Positions 58,521-64,000 of a DNA stretch of 64,000 nucleotides are shown one piece after another. The stretch's first letter is position 1; each line of letters starts with the position of its first letter. The translations under genes were made by a program, and so were the position numbers. The DNA comes from Chachezhania sediminis (lineage in GTDB: Bacteria; Pseudomonadota; Alphaproteobacteria; Rhodobacterales; Rhodobacteraceae). Where the stretch lies: the NCBI RefSeq assembly GCF_009765275.1, contig NZ_VOPH01000009.1:1-64000 (forward strand), given 5' to 3'. Below the pieces are notes generated by a model. It searched no databases. It had not been told where the DNA came from and saw nothing but the letters and a program-made list of their open reading frames with translations.

Positions 58521-59684
58521 TCACGTCCCGACGGTTTCGAGGATCGAACAATAATTGGCCACGCCGGATCCCCCCATGTTGAAGACAAGGCCCAGGTCGG
58601 TCCGGTCGGCCTGCATGTCTCCGGCGGTGCCGGTCAGCTGCCGTGCCGCCATGACATGCATCGACACGCCCGTGGCGCCCACGGGGTGTCCCTTGGCCTT
58701 CAGCCCGCCCGATAGGTTGACCGGCAGTGCGCCGCCCTTCATCACCGTGCCCTCGGCCACCGCCTCGGCGCCCTTGCCCTTGGGCTTCAGGCCCATGGCC
58801 TCGTAGATCATCAACTCGGCAATGGTGAAACAGTCGTGGACCTCGGCAAAGCCGATATCGGCGACGGTCACGCCCGCAGCCTCGTAAGCGCGTTCGAAGG
58901 CAACCCTGGGGCCGGTCAGTTCGGTCATGTCGCGCCGCGACATCGGCAGGAAGTCGTTCACCTGTACTGCCGACCGGAAGGTCACGGCCTGGGGGAAGTC
59001 CTGCGCCAGTTCCGGCGCCACGATCACCAGCGCCGCGGCCCCGTCGGTGATCAGCGAACAGTCGGTCATTCGCAGGGGGGCCGCGATCATCGGGTTCCTG
59101 TCCGACACCGCATTGCAGAAGTCGAAGGTCACGGCCTTCTGCATGTGGGCCAGCGGGTTCGACAGCGCGTTGCCGTGGTTCTTCACCGCAATCCGGGCCA
59201 GCGTTTCCGACTGGTCGCCGAAGCGCTGGAAGTACTGGCCGGCGATCCGCGCAAAGATCTGCGGGAAGGAGACGCCGGATTCCTCTCTCTGGTAGGAGGC
59301 GCCCGACAGGGCCTTGGTGACGCCCGCGGTGTCGAGGTCGGTCATCTTCTCGACGCCGACCACCAGGGCGATCTTCGCCGAGCCGGAGCGCACCGCCTCC
59401 AGCGCGGAATAGATCGCGGCAGAGCCGGAGGCGCAGGCGTTCTCGCATCGGGTGGCAGGGGTGAAGCGCAGGTCGTCGTCCAGCCCCAGCACCAGCGAGG
59501 AGGCAAAGCCGTCGGGCACCATGCCCGAGTTGAAATGGCCAAGCCAGATGCCGTCGACATCCCTCGCTGCGACGCCCGCGTGGTCCAGCGCCTCGCGCGC
59601 GGCGGCGATGATCAGATCTTCCAGGCCCTGGTCCTTCAGGGCACCGAATTTGGTATGGCCCCAGCCGGTGATACATGGTTCCAT
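58521..59684 (-). CDS. Thiolase-family protein (SCP2-thiolase/acetyl-CoA acetyltransferase-like)
   Basis: This 387-residue thiolase-fold enzyme has nucleophile Cys84 in CENACASGSAAI, then AEVHDCFTIAELMIYE near residue 283 (His-x-Cys region) and GGLKAKGHPVGATGVS near residue 340. The single-chain SCP2-like subtype cleaves or condenses beta-ketoacyl-CoA. It may process the CoA ester made by the ligase encoded downstream on the same strand, although 660 bases separate them. AGGAGG precedes the ATG. It is divergent from a PAS-LuxR regulator. Confidence 0.9.
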   Translation of the reverse strand: MEPCITGWGHTKFGALKDQGLEDLIIAAAREALDHAGVAARDVDGIWLGHFNSGMVPDGFASSLVLGLDDDLRFTPATRCENACASGSAAIYSALEAVRSGSAKIALVVGVEKMTDLDTAGVTKALSGASYQREESGVSFPQIFARIAGQYFQRFGDQSETLARIAVKNHGNALSNPLAHMQKAVTFDFCNAVSDRNPMIAAPLRMTDCSLITDGAAALVIVAPELAQDFPQAVTFRSAVQVNDFLPMSRRDMTELTGPRVAFERAYEAAGVTVADIGFAEVHDCFTIAELMIYEAMGLKPKGKGAEAVAEGTVMKGGALPVNLSGGLKAKGHPVGATGVSMHVMAARQLTGTAGDMQADRTDLGLVFNMGGSGVANYCSILETVGT

Positions 59685-59783
59685 GAAGTCCTCCTATTTT
59701 CCGCCAGAGCATAGGCGGGCCGGGGCGGGCGTCGTAGTCCGCAAAGTTACCTAATGCCTGGTTCAACCGAAAATGGGCGCAGC

Positions 59784-60335
59784 ATGACCCGGACCGATAT
59801 CGATCGCGCCATTTTCGACCATGCGCCGGTGGGGCTTTTGTACACCGAGGACCGCAGGATCCTGCGGTGCAACGCGCGCTTCGCGACGATCTTCCGGTAC
59901 GTTGTGGCAGAGCTGGAAGGGCAGTCGATGCGGACGCTTTATCCATCGCCGGACGAATACGACCACACCGGCGCGCATTGGTCGAAGGAGCTGGGGGCGC
60001 ACGGGGTTTATGCCGACGAACGGATCATGCGCCGCAAGGGGGACGAACTGTTCTGGTGCCGGGTGCGCGGTCAGTCGCTGGATCCCGCGCGGCCGCTGGC
60101 GCGGGCGGTCTGGACGTTCACCGACCTGTCCGCCGAACGCCCCCTGGCCGCGTTGACCCGGCGGGAGCGTCAGGTGGGCATGCTGCTGGTCGAGGGTCTG
60201 ACCGCGAAAGAGATCGCGCAGCGGCTGGAGATCTCTCCGCGTACCGTCCATGTCCACAAGAACCGGCTGATGGCGCGGTTCGGGGTGCGGAATTCGCTGG
60301 AACTGGTGCGGTGCCTGACGTCGATGCCGGTGTAA
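59784..60335 (+). CDS. PAS-domain LuxR-type transcriptional regulator
   Basis: This 183-residue protein has a PAS domain at about residues 8-100 (AIFDHAPVGLLYTEDRRILR, CNARFATIFRYVVAELEGQS, RRKGDELFWCRVRGQSL) joined to a LuxR/GerE HTH at about 118-178 (LTRRERQVGMLLVEGLTAKE, ISPRTVHVHKNRLMARFGVR). The ATG at 59784 gives the family start, but the ribosome site is weak and 59754 is also possible. It is divergent from the thiolase gene with about 100 bases between, so it is the likely regulator of that gene. The PAS ligand is unknown. Confidence 0.88.
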   Translation: MTRTDIDRAIFDHAPVGLLYTEDRRILRCNARFATIFRYVVAELEGQSMRTLYPSPDEYDHTGAHWSKELGAHGVYADERIMRRKGDELFWCRVRGQSLDPARPLARAVWTFTDLSAERPLAALTRRERQVGMLLVEGLTAKEIAQRLEISPRTVHVHKNRLMARFGVRNSLELVRCLTSMPV

Positions 60336-60404
60336 GCGGCGGGTGGCGGGTACAGAGCGCGCACCCTGCGGGCGTTTGGCGCGGGGCGTGGCCAGTGCGA
60401 GCAG

Positions 60405-60433
60405 GTGTGGTGCGTGGGGACCACACACCACAC
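60405..60433. repeat. GTGCGTGG palindromic element, copy 4 (extended)
   Basis: GTGTGGTGCGTGG-GGA-CCACACACCACAC has 13-bp arms with one mismatch, in the convergent gap between the LuxR-type gene and the ThDP enzyme gene. Confidence 0.75.
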
Positions 60434-60517
60434 TCGCGTCGCGATTGGGGAGAATGCCGGCGCGAACGGCAATCGCGGGGGGCCCCACGGCTCCGACCGG
60501 AGTTCTGGGCGGGGGTC

Positions 60518-62209
60518 TCAGCCCATCCAGCGGCGGACGGGGGCGTTGGCCTCTTCCAGGGGCTGGGTGATCACGTCGACCAGGGTCGGACCGTCATGGT
60601 TCACCGCCTCGCGCAGGACGCGTTCCAGGTCGGCCGGATCCTCGACCCGCCAGGATTTCACGCCATAGGCTGCGGCGACGGCGGCCTGGTCCACGCGGCT
60701 GAAATCGACGTTGTAATAGCGCGAGCCCTTGTCGGCCATCTGGCTGGCCTTGATCCAGCCGAAGTTCGAATTCGAGAACACGATGAAGGTGATCGGCGCC
60801 CTTGCACGGCAGACGGTTTCCAGTTCGCCCACCGTAAAGCCAAAGGATCCGTCGCCCATCAGGGCCACCGTCTTGCTGCTGGGCCGGCCGTGCCATGCTC
60901 CCAGCGAGGCCGCCAGCGAATATCCAAGCGCGCCGTGTGCCCGGTTGGTGATGAAGTACCGCCCGGCCAGCTTCTGCTGGTAGTAGGCCGAGTAGTAGGG
61001 GCACGAGGTGCCTGGGTCCGATACGACGGTCGCATCGGGCGGCAGCACCTTCATCAGGTCGGAAATCACGCGTTCGGGCCGGATCGGGACATTCCCTTCG
61101 GCGGCGATGCGGTCGAAGATCTCGAACTTGCGGCGCTTGATGTCGGCCACGGCGGCGGCACCGCCGAAGGTCGACAGGCCCTGTTCGCGGCGGTCGAGTT
61201 CCGCGTTGACCATCTGCAGCGACATGCGCAGGTCGCCCACGACGCCGACCTCGGTCGGAAGGTTCGCGCCGATCACCATCGGGTCGACGTCGAAATGGAC
61301 GATCCGGGTACCGACGCTGGGCGCTTCCCAGCGCGCCGTGGTGGTCGACCCGGCACGGCAGCCCATGAAGACCACCAAGTCGGCGGCCTGCATCATTTCC
61401 CAGGTCTGGTCGGTGCCGCCGTTCGATCCCACGACGCCAAGCGCGTTCGGGTGGGTATCGGCCAGCGAGCCCTGTCCGGAAATCGAGGTGGCGACCGCGA
61501 TATCGAGGCGGGTAGCGATCCGGTCCAATTCCGCCATGGCGCCCGACACGACGATGCCGCCGCCGCAGACGATCAGCGGATTCTTCGCCGACAGGATCGC
61601 GTCGACTGCCGTCTCGACCGACGCGGCGTCGGGGCCGGTCGCATAGGCCGGGTAGCTGGTAGTCTTCGGATCCGCCCAGATGTCGGACGGATCGACGCTG
61701 TCGTACTGAATGTCATAGGGCAGGCCCAGATGGGCTGACCCCGACCGCCCAGTCGTCATGGCGCGGAAGGCCGCGCGGACCATGCGCGGGATATGGGCGG
61801 ATTGCTTGATCACCGTGTTCCACTTGGTCAGGGGACGCATCAGCGCCTCCTGGTCGACCTCGGTCAGAGGGTACTTGCCGTAGGTGGAAACCGAGATGTC
61901 GGTGGTGATCGCCAGGATCGCATAGGAGCTTTCGGAGGCCTCGATCAGCCCCGGCAGGATATAGGTCGCTCCGCCACCCGACGGGCCTTCGCAGACGCCG
62001 GGCCTGCCGGTCACGCGGGAATAGCCGTCGGCCATGTAGGCGGCGCTGCGTTCGTCCCGGGTCAGCACGTGATTGATCTTGTGATCCAGCAGGTGCATCG
62101 CGTCATAGAACGGCAGGGTCGTGTCACCGCACAGGCCGAAGATGTGATCGACACCCTGTGCCTCCAGCATCCGCACCATGGCTTCGGCGCCGTTGAGCGT
62201 GTTTTCCAT
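60518..62209 (-). CDS. Thiamine diphosphate-dependent enzyme (acetolactate synthase-like)
   Basis: This 563-residue ThDP enzyme has three domains. The N-terminal PYR domain has the activating Glu in TRDERSAAYMADGYSRVTG. The central domain is at about residues 190-330. The C-terminal PP domain has the ThDP/Mg motif MGDGSFGFTVGELETVCRA ending in SNSNFGWI. The family includes acetolactate synthase, sulfoacetaldehyde acetyltransferase, oxalyl-CoA decarboxylase and others; the reaction cannot be read from sequence alone. The ATG at 62209 follows AAGGAG. It lies 142 bases downstream of the SDR gene and shares its direction, so a small degradative operon under the GntR regulator is likely. Confidence 0.9.
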   Translation of the reverse strand: MENTLNGAEAMVRMLEAQGVDHIFGLCGDTTLPFYDAMHLLDHKINHVLTRDERSAAYMADGYSRVTGRPGVCEGPSGGGATYILPGLIEASESSYAILAITTDISVSTYGKYPLTEVDQEALMRPLTKWNTVIKQSAHIPRMVRAAFRAMTTGRSGSAHLGLPYDIQYDSVDPSDIWADPKTTSYPAYATGPDAASVETAVDAILSAKNPLIVCGGGIVVSGAMAELDRIATRLDIAVATSISGQGSLADTHPNALGVVGSNGGTDQTWEMMQAADLVVFMGCRAGSTTTARWEAPSVGTRIVHFDVDPMVIGANLPTEVGVVGDLRMSLQMVNAELDRREQGLSTFGGAAAVADIKRRKFEIFDRIAAEGNVPIRPERVISDLMKVLPPDATVVSDPGTSCPYYSAYYQQKLAGRYFITNRAHGALGYSLAASLGAWHGRPSSKTVALMGDGSFGFTVGELETVCRARAPITFIVFSNSNFGWIKASQMADKGSRYYNVDFSRVDQAAVAAAYGVKSWRVEDPADLERVLREAVNHDGPTLVDVITQPLEEANAPVRRWMG

Positions 62210-62266
62210 GAGGGCTTCTCCTTGTCCGACTGTTCGGATTCCCGAGCGGGCATATTTGTATTTCAG

Positions 62267-62276
62267 TTTGTATACA
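62267..62276. promoter_or_regulatory. Candidate GntR/FadR-type operator upstream of the ThDP gene
   Basis: TTTGTATACA with the perfect core TGTATACA lies about 58 bases before the ThDP gene start. FCD-type GntR regulators often bind such short TGTATACA-like palindromes, and one is encoded nearby at 63144-63839. Confidence 0.45.
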
Positions 62277-62351
62277 GATTGGTCGACATTCCGCAATGCT
62301 TGAAATGAACGACGGCCCGGCCCGGCGGGGTTGTCCCGGTGCCGCCGCGGA

Positions 62352-63092
62352 TCAGAGCGTCAGGCCGCCATTCACATGCAGGCTTTGCCCGGTGACATAT
62401 CCGGCGGCGTCCGACAGCAGGAAGGCGGCGGTGGCGGCGACCTCTTCCGCCTGGCCAAGACGTGCCATGGGAATGGTCGCGGTAACCTGGGCCCATTGGT
62501 CTGCCGTCAGGGACGACGGCGTGCCGGCCTCTTTCGCGATGAAGCCGGGGATGACGGCGTTCACGGTGATGCCGCGCGGCGCAAGGTTGGCGGCGAAGAC
62601 GCGGACCTGTGCTTCCAGTGCGGCCTTCGCGGGGGCGGTGGGGGCGTAGGAATGGGTCTTGGCCCGATGTGCGCCGAAGGCGCTGACGCACAGGATCCGG
62701 CCGCGGTCATCGGCCAGTTTCGGCACGACGGCGGTGCACAGGCGCTGGAACGCCACCGGCATCGCATCCAGTGCCGTGCGGAGGTCCTCGGGATCGACGC
62801 TTTCGACTGTGCCGAGTTTGGCATAGCCCGCCGCGAAGGCCAGGCCGGTCAGGCCGCCGTCCGGCACCGTTTCCAGCCAGGCCGCCACCTTTTCGACCAG
62901 GCCTGCGTCCTCGGTCAGGCCCAGGCAGGTTGCGACGGTCGCGCCCGAAGCTTCGCAATCCGCGCCCACGCGGGCCAGCCGGTCGGCGTTGGAGCCGGTG
63001 TGCAGCAGAAGGTCGGTGCCGGGCGCGGCCAGCTTGCGGGCCAGGGCCGCGCCTATGCCAGAGCCTGCGCCGATGACGATGTACCGGGTCAT
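62352..63092 (-). CDS. Short-chain dehydrogenase/reductase (SDR) with Y-x6-K spacing
   Basis: This 246-residue Rossmann oxidoreductase has the nucleotide motif VIGAGSGIGAALA at residues 6-18, LAFAAGYAKLG in the place of NNAG, and a C-terminal PGFIAKEAG...GYVTGQSLHVNGGLTL as in FabG-like SDRs. The catalytic region reads SFGA-type then SYAPTAPAKAALE: Tyr and Lys are six residues apart rather than three, the spacing seen in FabI-type enzymes. Whether it is catalytically normal is unclear. It precedes the ThDP gene in the same direction. Confidence 0.85.
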   Translation of the reverse strand: MTRYIVIGAGSGIGAALARKLAAPGTDLLLHTGSNADRLARVGADCEASGATVATCLGLTEDAGLVEKVAAWLETVPDGGLTGLAFAAGYAKLGTVESVDPEDLRTALDAMPVAFQRLCTAVVPKLADDRGRILCVSAFGAHRAKTHSYAPTAPAKAALEAQVRVFAANLAPRGITVNAVIPGFIAKEAGTPSSLTADQWAQVTATIPMARLGQAEEVAATAAFLLSDAAGYVTGQSLHVNGGLTL

Positions 63093-63143
63093 GAGATCAC
63101 ATCCTTCAGGGTTGCCGTGATACGACCGCCGGACCGTCGGGTC

Positions 63144-63839
63144 CTAGGCCGATGAGAGGGTGTAGACATGCCCATAGGCGGCCTTGATCGCGGCCAGTAT
63201 GTCTTCCTTGCGGTGCAGGATGTGTTCGCGCATCACGGCGGTGGCAGCAGCGGTATCGCCGGCCCGGATGTGGTCCAGGATCTCGCGGTGCTGGCCTTGG
63301 GTATCGTTGCGCCGCCCTTCCATCGCGATCCAGCGGATCAGGTGGATCCGGTCGTTCAGGTTGGACAGCAACTGGCGCAGCACCTTGTTGCCCGACAGTT
63401 CCGCGATGGTGTCGTGAAAGCGGATGTCCAGTTCGATCAGCCGGTCGACCGAGGCATCGGGGCTTTCCGCCATGCTTTCGTCAAGGAAGGCCGACAGCGC
63501 TTCCAGCTCCGCCGGTTCGGCCCGTTCGCAGGCCAGCCGGACCGTCGCGCATTCGATTTCCACCCGGGCCTGGAACAGGTCGAAGACCAGGTCGGGTTCC
63601 AGTCCGGGCACCGAAAAGCCGCGACCCCGGTCGACCAGCAGGCCTTCGGCCACCAGCCGGTTCAGCGCCTCGCGCAGGGGGGTGCGGCTGATCTCCAGCT
63701 CGCTGGCCAGCGCGACCTCGTTGATCTTCTGCCCGGGCAAGAACTTGGACCGCAGAAGCTGTTCGCGCAGCTGTGCATGGGCCCGGTGGGACGAGGATAC
63801 ATGCGGGACGGCTGCTGCGGGCTTCTTGTCTTTGCTCAT
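63144..63839 (-). CDS. GntR-family transcriptional regulator (FCD/FadR subfamily)
   Basis: This 231-residue regulator has the GntR winged HTH at residues about 20-85 (LLRSKFLPGQKINEVALASE, ISRTPLREALNRLVAEGLL) and a C-terminal all-helical FCD ligand domain. The FCD domain contains the metal-binding pattern ELDIRFHDTIAELSGN, LNDRIHLIRWIAM and QHREILDHIRAGD. FCD regulators usually bind small carboxylates through a metal ion and repress catabolic operons. It heads the leftward set SDR-ThDP enzyme and probably controls it and itself. Confidence 0.92.
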   Translation of the reverse strand: MSKDKKPAAAVPHVSSSHRAHAQLREQLLRSKFLPGQKINEVALASELEISRTPLREALNRLVAEGLLVDRGRGFSVPGLEPDLVFDLFQARVEIECATVRLACERAEPAELEALSAFLDESMAESPDASVDRLIELDIRFHDTIAELSGNKVLRQLLSNLNDRIHLIRWIAMEGRRNDTQGQHREILDHIRAGDTAAATAVMREHILHRKEDILAAIKAAYGHVYTLSSA

Positions 63840-63860
63840 GAACCTAAGCCTCGGGCTTTC

Positions 63861-63885
63861 TGTATGTATTCCAAAGTGTATTCAT
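63861..63885. promoter_or_regulatory. Candidate operator upstream of gntR
   Basis: TGTATGTATTCC and TGTATTCAT are near-direct repeats 22 bases before the gntR start. They share the TGTAT half-site with 62267-62276, consistent with autoregulation. Confidence 0.4.
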
Positions 63886-63924
63886 TGCGGCCCTTCAGCG
63901 TCAACGCTCCTGGCGGGTCAGGCG

Positions 63925-64000
63925 TCAGGCATCGGGGGCCTGGGCCAGCAATCCGGTCAGCGTGCGGACATCGGGGGCGTCGATCAGGCTTTCGGCGGCG
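63925..64000 (-). CDS. C-terminal end of a leftward gene cut by the window edge
   Basis: The last 76 bases read in frame as AAESLIDAPDVRTLTGLLAQ, then APDA and a TGA at 63925-63927. Codon usage is coding-like. The piece is too short to name a family. Confidence 0.5.
   Translation of the reverse strand, partial: AAESLIDAPDVRTLTGLLAQAPDA

Overview
The window looks like an extrachromosomal replicon (plasmid or chromid) of a high-GC alphaproteobacterium, most likely of the Rhodobacterales/Roseobacter group. The reasons are a DnaA-like plasmid initiator divergent from parA-parB around 50-53 kb, a complete NepR/EcfG/PhyR general stress response (GSR) locus, which is found only in Alphaproteobacteria, and the dominance of ABC uptake systems and Rieske, molybdenum and flavin oxygenases. 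No rRNA, tRNA, CRISPR array, transposase or phage gene was seen.

Layout. (1) 0.9-23.8 kb: an apparent N-heterocycle catabolic island. A leftward block encodes a branched-chain-type ABC importer with a fused LivH-LivM permease, a Rieske oxygenase, a DUF1185 protein, a UPF0280 protein and a 6-hydroxynicotinate reductase-like Fe-S protein. Across a 424-bp divergent region with several palindromes, a rightward block encodes a molybdenum hydroxylase (FAD subunit plus a fused Fe-S/Mo subunit), HyuA and HyuB of the ATP-dependent oxoprolinase/hydantoinase type, and a formamidase-type amidase. A complete dipeptide-type ABC importer follows on the other strand. A MarR regulator and the C-terminal remnant of an aspartate dehydrogenase sit at the left edge. 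(2) 25.6-28.7 kb: a second Rieske oxygenase and an iron/2-oxoglutarate oxygenase, divergent from a LysR regulator. (3) 28.7-41.5 kb: a second catabolic operon with a flavin-reductase-like protein, a CMD-fold protein, an FAD monooxygenase, a cupin, a YciI-like protein, a second Liv importer and a three-subunit molybdenum hydroxylase with CoxG, divergent from a TetR regulator flanked by two matching operators. (4) 41.5-44.5 kb: a methyltransferase and an amidoligase plus class I glutamine amidotransferase pair of unknown product. (5) 44.5-54.3 kb: the GSR core (nepR-ecfG-sensor kinase, divergent from phyR), then Dps, a DUF1328 membrane protein, CsbD and another tiny membrane protein. The replication and partition module lies inside this region. 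(6) 54.4-64 kb: acyl-CoA/carbonyl metabolism (thioesterase, class II aldolase family, acyl-CoA ligase, thiolase, a ThDP enzyme and an SDR) with LuxR-type and GntR regulators.

The strongest non-obvious signal is regulatory. Seven exact matches to the EcfG promoter GGAAC-N16-CGTT lie between 44.46 and 54.27 kb, each correctly oriented ahead of a GSR core gene or a plausible stress gene, including the amidoligase pair. Two of them overlap as one symmetrical 31-bp bidirectional promoter between nepR and phyR. This suggests that the replicon carries the GSR switch together with a compact local regulon. A second signal is a cluster of five copies of the palindrome GTCCCCGCGGGGAC (one with a mismatch) inside and downstream of parA-parB, which are candidate parS sites. 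Three copies of TGTCCCCCAATA between rep and parA are candidate origin iterons.
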